Below, one piece after another: positions 1 through 8,930 of a stretch of DNA of 17,070 bases (its first letter is position 1; every line of letters begins with the position of its first letter). Source of the stretch: Pseudomonadota bacterium (GTDB lineage Bacteria > Pseudomonadota > Alphaproteobacteria > Rhizobiales > Rhizobiaceae); the NCBI GenBank assembly GCA_023428515.1, contig JAEYXI010000355.1, forward strand, positions 1-17,070. The letters are read 5' to 3'. Made by a program: the position numbers and the translations under genes. The notes beneath the pieces are model-generated. The model was not told where the DNA came from and made no database searches. It saw only the letters and a program-made list of their open reading frames with translations.

Positions 1-23
1 CATTTTTTAATACAAACGCTTCA

Positions 24-182
24 CGTGTAGTCTCTGAGTAACTTCTGTAGGAATTTACTGCGAATTGCCCCTCACCAAGGATTTTTCCGAATAGATTAAA
101 TCTAAGTGGACCGAGGCTTAAAATGGGGTATTCCCGCATATAGTGAAATTTAAGGAAAGCCCTACTAAAATCTGGCATCCTC
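24..182 (-). ncRNA. Group I ribozyme core (P/Q and R) at the left edge
   Basis: The minus strand carries TTTCACTATATGCGGGAATA then CCCC (124-152), a standard P/Q element, and GGGGCAATTCGCAG near 60-75. GTTACTCAGAGACTACACG (24-42) is an R element with GACTA. The matching S element and the 3' splice site must lie beyond the window. It is of a different type from the cores at 2739-2850 and 9212-9325. Confidence 0.78.
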
Positions 183-255
183 TTTTTTATTGATCATGGC
201 TTACGCATAAATTAAATCGAATTAATACGTATGAAGTATGCACTAAAAAAACGAT

Positions 256-279
256 ATTTTACTGCGTAGCTAGCTATTA
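256..279. repeat. Dispersed element GCGTAGCTAGC, copy 1
   Basis: TTTTACTGCGTAGCTAGC here matches TTTTACTGCAGCGTAGCTAGC at 7627-7647 apart from a three-base gap. Both copies lie just downstream of, or at, the end of a HEG frame on the minus strand; this one overlaps the stop of the orphan LAGLIDADG fragment. It is a short GC-richer dispersed repeat of unknown role. Confidence 0.6.
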
Positions 280-549
280 ATCTATTCCTAATTTATATAG
301 CATTTCAGATATAATGTAAGGACGAACTAATAAAATTAATTTGTCCATACTTATTTTACTTATTCTAATACGTCATTTTATTGCTCCATCAGAATTAGTA
401 CGTTTATTAATAGTAGCTTTTATGCCAAACTTTACATCTAAAACTTCTATTAATTTTAATACTTCATCTTTAGTGAAATTATCTGTACAAATCTTTAGAC
501 TACCTTCTGTAAAATAGCCGTCCCCCATCCTCCATTCATCTTTACCAAC
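277..549 (-). pseudogene. Orphan C-terminal half of a LAGLIDADG_2 endonuclease
   Basis: Directly after the GIY-YIG gene a short frame reads WRMGDGYFTEGSLKICTDNF, TKDEVLKLIEVLDVKFGI, then KWRIRISKISMDKLILLVRP and YKLGID, ending at TAA 277-279. It parallels the second half of the intact nad5 intron 3 protein (FWLMGDGYY, MICTDSFT, FISRMQYKLGI). Only motif 2 is present. The first half, including LGDG, is absent, and a stop lies just upstream in frame. It is the relic of an earlier resident HEG, apparently displaced or cut through by the GIY-YIG gene. Confidence 0.8.
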
Positions 550-593
550 TCCTTATTAATATTTGGTGCATAAGATCTAGTAAAAGAATGATA

Positions 594-1424
594 CTATCTT
601 CGAACCATCTTTAATAAATATCTTTTTTTAATAAGTTTAGATATTCCTCCCTTTTTAAGATTTCTTTCTGCTAAAAGAATGGTACCGTGTACGCATCCTA
701 ATGCTTCAGCTGCTTGTCGTATAGAAGAGTATAACGAAACTTCATTAGTTTTTGTATCTAAAATTTCAATAGGTACTCCTTTAGATTCATTAATCTTTAT
801 TAAACGTTGTCTAGACTTCTCTTTCTGATCCTCACTCGCGTTATGTATTTTTAAATGATCTAGATTTTTGAATTTTTGTTCCTCAGTTCAATTAAGTCTA
901 CTTTTTCTCATTTTTTCTAAAGTACTTTCAGAGTGAATATGACCTAAACTTGAACCAGCCACCTTTAAAAGATTATATTCCGGTTTACAAAGATCAAGGT
1001 AATATTGCTCTCTTAATAATGTATCTGAACGATCACAATACTCAAGAATCTCTAAAGTAAAATTACTATAACCGTATTTAATTAGAGCTTTGCTAATTAA
1101 CATTTTATTAGAACTTAAATACTTTAAATTATAGTATTTACCCAATCTTTTACCTAGATCTATACTGCTACCTATATAAGTTTTCCCGTTAACTTTATTT
1201 GTTCATCGATATACACCAGATTTTACTTTATTTTCCGAGACAGCTTGTAATTTTAAAAGATCAGCATCTTCGTAAACAAGTATAGGTGTTACCGCCGTCT
1301 GTGCAAATTTTTGTTTATCTATGTTATTGAAAATTTTTGTGACTTGAAATAATTTATAAAAATAATGTCGATACAGCTTAGTGCTAGTCTCCTTAACTAA
1401 CCTTACTTCTTGCCTTCTATCCAT
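594..1424 (-). CDS. GIY-YIG homing endonuclease of nad5 intron 4
   Basis: This 276-residue frame (TGA as Trp) starts at ATG 1422-1424, nine bases after an in-frame TAA. The N-terminal nuclease domain shows SGVYRWTNKVNGKTYIGSS (the GIY and YIG strands), the conserved Arg in DLGKRLGKYY, and the metal-binding Glu in LLREQYYLDL followed by PEYNLLK. After it come a NUMOD3-like basic helix region (GHIHSESTLEKMRKSRLNW and a second LKIHNASEDQKEK repeat). A NUMOD1-like helix-turn-helix (VPIEILDTKTNEVSLYSSI then RQAAEALGC) ends the protein. These modules bind the DNA target while the GIY-YIG domain nicks or cuts it. The gene is complete and may be active. It belongs to a different nuclease class from all the other HEGs here. 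Confidence 0.92.
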
Positions 1425-1890
1425 GTTTGTTTACCATGAAATTCGTACTTTGATTTAAAGAATGGCCTTTTATCACTCTTCAAATCTCAACCCTAGGTCC
1501 TAACCGTTGCTGTTACCTTTATGAGTAACGTATGGAAACACTAAAGTCTCTACCTTCTTGTGAAAAATATAATACTTGTCAGTTTCGAAATAAAGTTTCT
1601 TAGGTTAACTTGCGTGGGTCATGATAAATTCCTTTACCAAGCTCACTTCTCAGATTGCTGGTATCTCCGCCAGGTCCGACCTAGGACCTTCCCAGGTAAG
1701 CTGATTTGACATCTACTCTTACAGTACCTTAAATCTATTAACATTGATATGTGGGGTGTCAGCCCAACCATATAACAATTCACCCTTTGAAAGGTAGTTG
1801 CCTGTCGAAATAAGTCTTTTGCAAGAGTCGACCTCTGATGAATAAAACAAACTTATGTAATATCCATCACTAATTATTTTTGGTCGATGG
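1425..1890 (-). other. Non-coding part of nad5 intron 4 with core-like elements
   Basis: No coding gene is seen. On the minus strand AATTGTTATATGGTTGGGCT followed by GACACCCC (about 1753-1780) resembles a P/Q element. Further on come an inverted repeat, AGGTCC-GACCTA-GGACCT (1674-1691), and sequence such as CAATCTGAGAAGTGAGCTTG that could be the R side. I take this as the start of a second ribozyme belonging to the GIY-YIG module, with low certainty. Confidence 0.4.
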
Positions 1891-2751
1891 TTATTTTTGG
1901 AATTTTGAGAAAAAGAGATGACCTAAAGCAATTGGAGTTAATAATTCTTCTATGTTGTAAGGTAAAACTTTTATAAATTTACCCTCGATTTCTTTATATC
2001 AAACGCTATGTAAACTTGTTAAAATAGGAAGACGTTTTGTAGAGAACCAGTATTGTGTAGGTTCTTTATCTTCCAATTTAGAATTAGATCAAGGAGTAGG
2101 TTTAGATGATGTACAAAGAGGAGCTAAGCTATTAAATTTTAAATAATTAACATAATGTAAAATTTTTGCTGCAAATGTGAACTCTAATCTTGCATTTATT
2201 AAAGGCTTACGTATGGGATCGTATGATATATGTCCATCTCCTAATAACTCTCCTGTTACCACTTCTCAAACTGTTAAAGGTATTAAAAATTTAGATAATT
2301 GTTCTTTAGATAATTCAATAGAACTAAATATTCATTTATTATTAAATATTTTATCACTATCTAAATAAAGCGTAACAGATTTACGAGTTGTTTTTAAGAT
2401 TTCAGCACACTCTGTTTTTGTTTTAAAGGGAGCACCTTCAACTAAACAATTATGGTTATCCGATAATTTAGTTATATCATATACTCATACAAAAGGTCTT
2501 TGGTTGTTAGTATGTAAACCTCTTATACATTCCTTACGGTAAGCTTTTAGAGTTAATTTTTTAAAGGGTACATTACTACGTGAGCTATTAAAATAAGTAA
2601 AATAAATTAAATCTGTAAGCCAAAAAACTAGGAAAATTAAGAGAGTCATTACTTTTAAACCTTCCCAAAGCTCACGGTGTAAAATAATAATCAATAAAGA
2701 TAGTTTATTCCGAATACACCTGTCAAATAAATAGAGCTTCCGACTGTACAT
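1891..2751 (-). pseudogene. Truncated LAGLIDADG_2 endonuclease of nad5 intron 4
   Basis: The frame (286 residues, TGA as Trp) opens at ATG 2749-2751 in the ribozyme S element. It has a hydrophobic segment (MTLLIFLVFWLTDLIYFTYF), then a NUMOD1-like region (YDITKLSDNHNCLVEGAPFK then KTKTECAEILKTTRKSV). Next come a LAGLIDADG_2 motif 1, VTGELLGDGHISY, near 2240, and most of the first domain to EELLTPIALGHLFF. It then stops at TAA 1891-1893, where motif 2 (normally like HWIMGDGY) should follow. A trace, SDGYYI, remains in another frame near 1865, and no second domain follows. The product would lack one catalytic site. The real start is uncertain. Confidence 0.75.
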
Positions 2752-2850
2752 TCAGCAGCATTTCAGCCACCCCGTGGTGACCCAGTCTGTAGCGATACAT
2801 TAAAATACCGACGGTCTTAACTACGGAACATCTTGACCGTTTTCACCTCA
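2739..2850 (-). ncRNA. Group I intron 3' core in nad5 intron 4
   Basis: The minus strand reads GGTGAAAACGGTCAAGATG, GACCGTCGG, TATCGCTACAGACTGG, a GTCACCACGGGGTGGC hairpin, GCTGAAATGCTGC and TGTACAGTCGG. GACTG and CAGTC form P7. It is very similar to the core of nad5 intron 1 (9212-9325). The LAGLIDADG frame that follows opens inside the S element. Confidence 0.85.
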
Positions 2851-3013
2851 GTAGCTTTTAAGTCCAGAAGTGTCTGGAATCTCCGTATCTACGAAATATA
2901 TTTGGTTTAATCCTTGCTATATTTCTAATACGGTTCTATGATCGAACCTTACCATAACCATTAAAGCGGTTACTATTCATTGACCATCTGCGACTTTTTT
3001 TTGGGGTATCGCC

Positions 3014-3291
3014 ATAGGTAATCAAATATGAAGACCAACTTGGGAACTTTTAGCCATTGCACCTATTAATAAACATATACCTGTAATAATAACTACGTTA
3101 CTATTAATATAAGGGGCTAATGAGAATACTGTAGCGTAATCTAAATTACCTAGACATCATAATATAGCAAACATACCTATAGTTAAAAAACAATCCCCTA
3201 CTCTATTAGCTAAGAAGGCTGAAATAGAACTTTGATTAGCCGCTATTCTGGTAAATCAAAAACTTACTAATAAATATGAGCAAACTCCTAC
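3014..3291 (-). CDS. nad5: NADH dehydrogenase subunit 5, exon 4
   Basis: This exon of about 278 nt encodes [33 protein letters not shown], the helix with [16 protein letters not shown], and [19 protein letters not shown]. It matches the conserved core of Nad5, including the antiporter-type helix region around GAMxKSxQxGLHxWLP. It begins after an intron-terminal G. The 3' end is placed after CCT AT, before G-GCG, because the next expected residues (MEGPTPVSALIHAAT) are absent and a T must end the exon; this end is uncertain by a few bases. The next exon is not in the window. Confidence 0.92.
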
Positions 3292-3403
3292 CGAATTTTA
3301 AAAGTATACTATTATTAAGAGTTAAAGTATACTCCCTGTACTTTATAACCTAATTGGATTCACATAAAGCCTTGGTATATTTAAAGTGTATTAAATATAA
3401 AAA

Positions 3404-3520
3404 TCCCGACTGTGCATTAAGCAGTGATTAAACGATTGCCTACCCGCCCTCCCATCGTTAAATCACCACCCACCTTTGGACCAGTCTGTCGCGATTAATA
3501 AAATAATCGACGATCTCTAA
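3404..3520 (-). ncRNA. Group I intron 3' core of nad5 intron 3
   Basis: On the minus strand CGATTATTTT, ATCGCGACAGACTGG and, further on, GCACAGTCGGG give the R and S elements, with GACTG and CAGTC pairing as P7. An extended GC-rich hairpin lies between them (GGTGGTGATTTAACGATGGG region) and is longer than in the sister cores at 2739-2850 and 9212-9325. Confidence 0.75.
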
Positions 3521-3596
3521 ATTAACTCTATTTGTTTGATCGTTTACAACGGTGTTGCTAGGAATAATTATGTTTTATTCCTAACTATAACTAAAC

Positions 3597-4319
3597 TTAT
3601 AATTTATACATCATAGATTTATGCATATATGGGCCTACAATATCTATTAACTTTATTTTTTGACGAACAGGTATATAGATAACTCATTGATCTTGTTTTT
3701 TTTCTTCTAATCTAGTTCTTAGTTCAAAATTTTTATTTAAAACTGTTTGAATATATTCTACATCATCTCTAGGAGATGATCTAGTATGAAGGATAGTTTG
3801 ATTATGAACAGACTTACCTCCATCATCACAAATTCAATAAGCTAACCCTCTAGCTGTTAATAATTCTTCTAAATTTTCCGGAATTCTTTTTACATTATCT
3901 TTGTAAAATAATTCATGGTAATAATTTAAACAAGGCATAGCTAAAGTTCTAAAATACAAAGATTGAGTTATAATACCTCTTTTTTTTATTTGTTCTTGTC
4001 AATATAGTAGGTTCCATAGAAGTTAAAGGTGCTAATAATTCGTGTAAACTTTTTAAATATTCACTTTTTTTTGTCAAAAAAAGGATTGTTCTATTCTAAT
4101 TCTTGCGTTATGGCTAGGTTTAGCTCTTTCTATGAATCCATCACCTAATATTATACCTATTAATGCTTCTTTTTGAATATCAGTTAATATATAGTCTTTT
4201 TTATATTGAGCTGAATATTTTATATTTTTAACAATAGTAGAATAATTTCTTATGCCATTTTGCAATAATAAATTAGAACTTTTACTTAAGGATGTGCTTA
4301 CGGAATTATGCATAGCAAA
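3597..4319 (-). pseudogene. Third LAGLIDADG_2 unit of nad5 intron 3, two frameshifts
   Basis: In frame with the preceding degenerate domain, it reads a leader (LLLQNGIRNYSTIVKNIKY) and motif 1 (IGIILGDGFIERAK), then stops at TAA 4053-4055. The expected continuation SEYLKSLHELLAPLTSME is in another frame. From about 3977 the original frame resumes with GIITQSLYFRTLAMPCLN, motif 2 (AYWICDDGGK) and the usual end MHKSMMYKL at 3597. Both frame changes fall at runs of eight A on the coding strand (4065-4072 and 3980-3987). Nine and seven A respectively would give one clean reading frame. It is a paralogue of the intact first unit. It is either a recent pseudogene or affected by homopolymer miscalls. 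Confidence 0.78.
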
Positions 4320-5039
4320 ATTATTTCACATAGTTAATTTATTATGTGAACTATTTAATTTATGCTGTAAAGAAGAAGAAATATAAGGTTTTACTATTTC
4401 ACTAAAATTATTTAAACTTTCATTATCTACATAAAAAGCAATTTTTCCTTTACTTTCTAATTTATAGGATGTATTTATATTATATTTATCTTTCAAAATT
4501 TTAGATATATAATATACATTTTCACTATTTAAATCAAAACCTTGGTTGCTTGAAATATACAACTTTTCTGTATTGTCTAAATATCACGTAGCAAGCAATA
4601 AAGGTGTTAAATACTCTTTTAAATTTGAAGGTATAGTCTTTACACCTTTTGGGTATAACATTTCATATATCCATTTAAGTTGAGTTAAATAATAACTTTC
4701 TGCTTTTCAGTAATATAATGATTTATTTTTTTTAGTTATTATTTTATATAAGTGAGGTTTTTTTGATTTACAAAAGCCTATACTGTTAAAATAATTATAA
4801 AATTTCATTAAATATTCTATATTTCCGCTACATTTTATTAATATAATTTTAACACCTTTTTCATTCTTCTCTAAATAAGAATTACCCAATAAAGATCCTA
4901 TTATTAAAGAAGTACTCTCGTTATTATTTACATTCGTTATATTTCTAGCAAATATGTTAAATCTATTTCTTAATTTATATAAGTTTAGTCATTTAAGGCT
5001 ATTAAGGTAAGTAAATTTGTTATTGATATTATTTAAATT
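4320..5039 (-). CDS. Degenerate LAGLIDADG_2 domain lacking catalytic Asp
   Basis: An open frame without an ATG begins by overlapping the end of the preceding gene in another frame and runs on without a stop into the next unit. It aligns by eye with LAGLIDADG_2 proteins: IIGSLLGNSYLEKN is motif 1 and LLLATWYLDNTEKL is motif 2. The intervening CSGNIEYLMKFYNYF and WIYEMLYPKGVKTIPSNLKE segments, and the end PYISSSLQHKL, follow the family pattern. In both motifs the acidic residue that binds the catalytic metal is Asn (LLGN, LDN). The fold may be kept while DNA cleavage is lost, which would suit a maturase-only protein or early decay. Composition is very A/T-rich. Confidence 0.7.
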
Positions 5040-5040
5040 A

Positions 5041-5913
5041 TTATATCCCCAATTTATATTGCATCCTCGATATAAAATAAGGCTCGGCTAGATCCCTGTT
5101 AACACAGTGATTAACACTTTTTTTATGTATATATATTCTATAAACATTTTCTTTACGTTTCGTTACTGTCGCTGAAAGTCCGAATTTATTAATTAAAACA
5201 GAGACTAATAATTCAACATCATTCAGTGTGAAAGAATCTGTACAGATCATAACACCTCCTCTATCTTTTCTGTAATATCCATCTCCCATTAATCAGAAAG
5301 CTAATCCCCTTTCCGTTAACAATTCTTCAATGTTATTGGGGATCGATTTTATTTTATCTTTATAAAATAATTCATGAAAGTGATTTAAACAAGGTAAAGT
5401 TAAAGTTCAAAAATATATAGACTGTGTAACTTTATTAGATTTTTTGTTTGTTCTAGTTAAAACTTTAGGCTCCATATTAGTAATGGAATCTAATAATTCT
5501 CGAGATTTTCTTACAAAATCTTCTTGATCCGGATAAGTATTATCTAATTTTAATCTTGTATTAGATGTTATTTTTAATCTCTCTAAAAACCCGTCACCTA
5601 AAATAATACCTATAAGTATTTCTTTTTGTTCAGGTGTTAATTCACACTCCTCTTTGTATTTTTTAGATAATTTATTTGTTGAATAATATCTACGATTTAT
5701 ACAATTAAAGCTTTTTAGTCTTAAGCTACTTAAAGGGTGTAATGTAACATCACAGTTAGAATTACAAATAGAATTATTTTTATGTTGCGATATTACAGCA
5801 GCCTGATTTAGATTATTTATAGACACACCACGAATTTTATAAGAAACACAATATACTAATTTAAGGATAAAATTTAAAAATATCAATAATTTAATTAAAT
5901 ACCCAAGGGTATA
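5041..5913 (-). CDS. LAGLIDADG_2 homing endonuclease of nad5 intron 3, exon-fused
   Basis: About 290 residues are read continuously from nad5 exon 3 (TGA as Trp). A membrane-like and basic leader with the RRYYSTNKLSKKY stretch precedes motif 1, IGIILGDGFLER, near 5620. Motif 2, AFWLMGDGYYRK, is near 5290. Both keep the catalytic Asp. The sequence between them (LTRTNKKSNKVTQSIYFW, LPCLNHFHELFYKDKIKSIP) and the end (PYFISRMQYKLGI) are typical of the LAGLIDADG_2 family of fungal group I introns. It should cleave intronless nad5 at the WEG/VGV site. It is probably made as a Nad5 fusion and then processed. Confidence 0.88.
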
Positions 5914-6015
5914 ACCTTCTCACCCTACAAACATTAATAAATAATTATTGGCTGTTACAAGTATTATCATCATAAAAGTAAATAAACTTAAATAGCTAAA
6001 AAATCTAGGATTATG
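5914..6015 (-). CDS. nad5: NADH dehydrogenase subunit 5, exon 3
   Basis: This 102-nt exon encodes [14 protein letters not shown], then [13 protein letters not shown], then MFVGWEG (34 codons). It is collinear with the Nad5 region NQRFFSYLSMFTFF...LFVGWEG of other fungi. It starts after an intron-terminal G (6016) and ends in the T of GGT, and it is in phase 0 at both ends. The frame stays open past the 5' splice site into an intron-encoded LAGLIDADG protein. Confidence 0.94.
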
Positions 6016-6732
6016 CAAAAAAAATAAAATTTATCTTACAAGTAATTATTAAAAGTTAAAAATTAATTAAACTTCTTTAAACCTTTCTACCAGTATTCAT
6101 ACCCAATTTTATCTCTTCAATTAAGCTTATACCTTCAACTGTAAGATGTGAACGATTAACCATTAAACTATGGATTTTACATCAATCCAGATAATCCTTA
6201 TGCTTTACACCGATTATAGGGTATTTCTCAAAAAAAGGGATTATTGTTTTGGTTATATGAGTAAAATCAACTATTGCTAAACTTACAGCAAATTTACCTC
6301 CATATTTATAAACATTTCCGGAACCAAAATATTTAACTAATTTTTCCATTAATTTGATATCGCGGCTGCGCCGTGTGATTCTGAATCTTAACTGAACTCT
6401 ACGACCCAATTTACTATTAGTAGATGGCATACGAACATCAAAGTTTCCTTCAGCACTAACAAACCCTGAAATTCAATGAGGGTCTAATTCCAGATTATCA
6501 GGGTCATTAACTATAGGTCTCATAACTGGAATATATCCAGCAAACTCTGATTTCAATGTATCAGATAAACCTAAATTCATTGATGCTTTAATGTTAATAA
6601 TTTGATTTAAACCTTCAACAGTTAGATGGTCTTTATTATTTACAAGTTCTAAGACTTGTTTGAATAATATATAATCGGCAGCTTTTTTAGTAATTATAGG
6701 ATATTTTTCTAAAAAAAGAATAAGTTTATTTA

Positions 6733-6753
6733 AATCAGTGCTTCGCACTGATT
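6733..6753. repeat. 21-bp palindromic element, copy 2
   Basis: This is a perfect inverted repeat with 9-bp arms AATCAGTGC/GCACTGATT and loop TTC on the plus strand. It sits within the LAGLIDADG gene of nad5 intron 2 and breaks its frame. It is the sister of the element at 8931-8951 and contains GCGAAGC on the minus strand. Confidence 0.85.
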
Positions 6754-7087
6754 GTAAAATCAGCCAGATCTCTTTTTTGTTTTAAGTAAATAGCACCGAT
6801 TCCCCCGAGGCTTTCTTGTAAAGTATATAATATATTAAGATCTTTAATATGTAGACCTAAATGAAATTTCAATTCTACGCGTCAACCTAATTTCCGGGTT
6901 TTTTGTTTATCTACTATAACACAAAATGAACCTTCGCCATCTATTAAACCAGATAAAGCTCTGGGATGAATATGTGTAAAAGTACTGGTAGAAAAAGTTT
7001 TATAATCGAATTGCTTAGATGGGATTTTTACAATAAAATTTCAAGGGTTATAACTCTGAAATTTAACACTGTTTCTCTCGAAACCAT

Positions 7088-7327
7088 TTAGAGTACATCT
7101 TAAATTTATTAAAGAAGAATTAACAAATCAATTGCCGTCTACTCGTTGCTCTTTTACAACTCTAAATTTTTGGTTATTATTTAAAATTGATTTAGATCCG
7201 CGATTGCCCATTTTGTTTTCACAAATTTTAAGCATTGTTACCATACCTGAGTAATTACTTCAGCCACATACATATTTTCATATAATGCTTGGTATCTTAA
7301 ACTTTAGGGTGTCTCCGGAATTTGGCA
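7088..7327 (-). ncRNA. Group I ribozyme core overlapping an ORF
   Basis: On the minus strand P/Q is CCAAATTCCGGAGACACCCT (about 7308-7327). R is GAGCAACGAGTAGACGGC (7134-7151) and S is TTAAGATGTACTCTAA (7088-7103). GAGTA of R and TACTC of S can form P7. The same bases encode LPNSGDTLK, KEQRVDGN and LRCTL of the overlapping LAGLIDADG protein. The related intron 1 of nad4L has kept these RNA elements and lost the protein frame. Confidence 0.75.
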
Positions 7328-7385
7328 ATTTATCCCCATAACCACATTTTCCCTTAATATGGCCTCCTCGAGTTTTATGCTTAAG

Positions 7386-7693
7386 TTATTGCATGTTAAC
7401 TGGATTAGATTAATTTGACTAGATATGTAGCCCAGGTGTTTGTGAAGAAAAATATTGTTATAAGTTATTAATCAATATTACTCTGATGAGATTAGTTCTA
7501 ACACTCAATATGATATTTTTATAGCGAAAGAAATAATAATAAATTTACGACCCGCCACCTCCCGGTTAGCTAAACCTCCTCATAAATTTTTTATTCCTTT
7601 CATTTAAATCATACAAAGAAAAGTAATTTTACTGCAGCGTAGCTAGCCACCAACGCGTTGATTGACGGCTTAAATATACCTACACTGAAATAT
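7386..7693 (-). other. Non-coding stretch between the HEGs of nad5 intron 2
   Basis: No gene is seen. It contains a GC-rich element near 7628-7650 (ACTGCAGCGTAGCTAGCC on the plus strand) that resembles ACTGCGTAGCTAGC at 260-273. A second GC-rich block lies at 7549-7575. The stretch CTGGGCTACATATCTAGTC on the minus strand near 7416-7434 may belong to the 5' part of the following ribozyme. I could not assign a separate set of core elements to the first HEG. Confidence 0.5.
7627..7650. repeat. Dispersed element GCGTAGCTAGC, copy 2
   Basis: This is the longer copy, with CTGCAGCGTAGCTAGCC, located 44 nt after the stop of the first HEG of nad5 intron 2. It differs from the copy at 256-279 by an extra CAG/GCA triplet. 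Confidence 0.6.
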
Positions 7694-8923
7694 TTACAGT
7701 AGTTTTTTAAGAGAAACTAACTTATTGTTGAATAAAAAAGGTTTACCTCCTTGTAACCTTTTAGAAACTGTCATTGAAGTTACGTTTAAGTACTTTGCAC
7801 AGTCAGCCATTGAATCAAATGGTCTTATAATACCCCCACTTTCATCCAAAAGTTCCATTCTAATTTTTACATGATTGGAGTAATATTTATTTAAAGACTT
7901 AATTAAAATTCTGCCATCTTCCTTTACTTCAAAGTTAGATGGTCCCTCCAATAGTTTATTTATATTACTATCTAAAAGCGCTCTATCTATAACGAGTTTA
8001 GACCTTTTAGTTGATAAACGATTATTATTCATTTGACTTAAAATAGTATTTATTAATTTTATTCCTTCTTCTGTATAGTGTAAACCTAAATCACGAAGCT
8101 TTAATATTGTCTTTCAATCACAGTAATCTAATTTTTTCTTGGATTGTCAAGTCAAACCATCAAAGAAAGGAATAAGTACCTTAGCTATATAATCTAGGCG
8201 ATTAATGGTTAAATAAACCATACCATTAGTGTGATGGGAAAGTCTTGCTACATCACCTAAGGGTTGTTCATTATCAATAGTACTACCTAAATTGTTAAAA
8301 AAATCTCGTATTGCTTCCATTAAAACTAAATCTTTAGAAGATTGAGCAATATTAAAGATTAAAGTAAAATTCTTTCTCATGCAGAAAGATCCTTCCCCTT
8401 CCACAAAACCAAGTAATCAATAAGGTGTTATATGTACTTTGTATACAGCTGGCATTGAAAAATCAAGTCTTAAACTATTCATACCAATTCTGATTTCCTC
8501 AACTTGTTTATTAATTTCAGGAGTTTTTAACTTAGAACTTGTGTAAATCACATAAGCTTTCTTAAAGTCCAGGAAATTTAGCATCTTTGTAGTATTTAAA
8601 GAATATTTGCTAAAAATATCTATAATTACAGCAATATCCTTTAAACTTGTTGCAACAAATCTAGCCGCCGATCCATTAATATAAACCTTACCTATACCTA
8701 GTGTGCTTTGTATATAATGTAAGACTTTTATATCATCTATGTGTAAATGAATTTGGAATTTAAACCCATAAGAATCCGACTTTTTTAGAAGCATGAAGGA
8801 TCCTTCACCGTCAGTCAAGCCACGTAACCATTCGAAGAAATTTTCGTTCTCTAGTTTAGGTATACTAGAATAATATCGTTTATTTGTAAAAGGCTTAAAA
8901 GCTAGTCTAGGTTTTTTTTGCAA
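7694..8923 (-). CDS. LAGLIDADG homing endonuclease, first HEG of nad5 intron 2
   Basis: This 409-residue frame (TGA as Trp) has no ATG before its first catalytic motif. The first usable codon after the upstream in-frame TAA is TTG at 8921-8923. Motif 1, LRGLTDGEGSF, is at residues 33-43 and motif 2, LLGFVEGEGSF, at 170-180, each ending in the conserved acidic residue. The tail from about residue 350 (MELLDESGGIIRPFDSMADC, then a segment with SMTVSKRL) resembles a NUMOD1-like DNA-binding helix-turn-helix, as in the nad5 intron 1 protein. The two proteins look like members of one subfamily. The frame is whole, so it may be active as an endonuclease or maturase. How it is translated is unclear, because exon 2 runs into a TAG out of frame with it. 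Confidence 0.85.
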
Positions 8924-8930
8924 TTAAAAC

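Larger units (their letters stand above)
1..3013 (-). mobile_element. Group I intron 4 of nad5 (partial, composite)
   Basis: From the end of exon 4 to the left edge I find no further nad5 exon. The stretch holds a ribozyme 3' core at 2739-2850, a truncated LAGLIDADG gene, a second core-like segment at about 1550-1790, an intact GIY-YIG gene, an orphan LAGLIDADG_2 C-terminus, and another P/Q-R core at 24-156. At least two ribozymes are implied, so this is best read as a composite: nested introns, or successive introns whose separating exon has been missed. The 3' end is beyond the window. Confidence 0.6.
3292..5913 (-). mobile_element. Group I intron 3 of nad5 with three LAGLIDADG_2 units
   Basis: This 2,622-nt intron lies between WEG and VGVCSY. 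Three LAGLIDADG_2-type units follow one another with almost no spacing. The first is intact and exon-fused. The second is degenerate, and the third is frameshifted. The ribozyme 3' core lies after them at 3404-3520: R with GTCGCGACAGACTGG-like sequence, S with GCACAGTCGGG. About 110 nt of AT-rich sequence then leads to the 3' splice site, G at 3292. The core is a divergent relative of those in nad5 introns 1 and 4. Confidence 0.85.
6077..7385 (-). pseudogene. LAGLIDADG endonuclease, second HEG of nad5 intron 2, disrupted
   Basis: The frame is open from CTT at 7385 (after a TAA) and reads HIKGKCGYGDKLPNSGD, CGWSNYSG, MGNRGSKS and KEQRVDGNW. This N-terminus is shared by a widespread fungal intron ORF family and overlaps the ribozyme core. 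Motif 1 is LSGLIDGEGSF near 6930. At 6733-6753 a 21-bp palindrome interrupts the first domain after ADFTI and shifts the frame to a TAA at 6726-6728. Removing ten bases would restore TI-TDLNKL. Downstream the second frame continues normally through KASMNLGLSDTLKSEF, motif 2 (ISGFVSAEGNF) and the usual end GMNTGRKV at 6077, only 61 nt before exon 3. A small GC block near 6362-6376 has also changed the usual QHERDIK to RRSRDIK. It is likely inactive as a full-length enzyme. Confidence 0.82.

Noticed and set aside
2177..2368. Plus-strand open frame of 63 codons
   Set aside because: It is the complement of the LAGLIDADG_2 gene at 1891-2751 and has no recognisable domain.
2485..2751. A separate small membrane protein gene (MTLLIFLVFWLTDL segment)
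   Set aside because: The frame continues past TGA (Trp) into the LAGLIDADG domain and opens inside a ribozyme element, so it is the leader of that HEG rather than a gene of its own.
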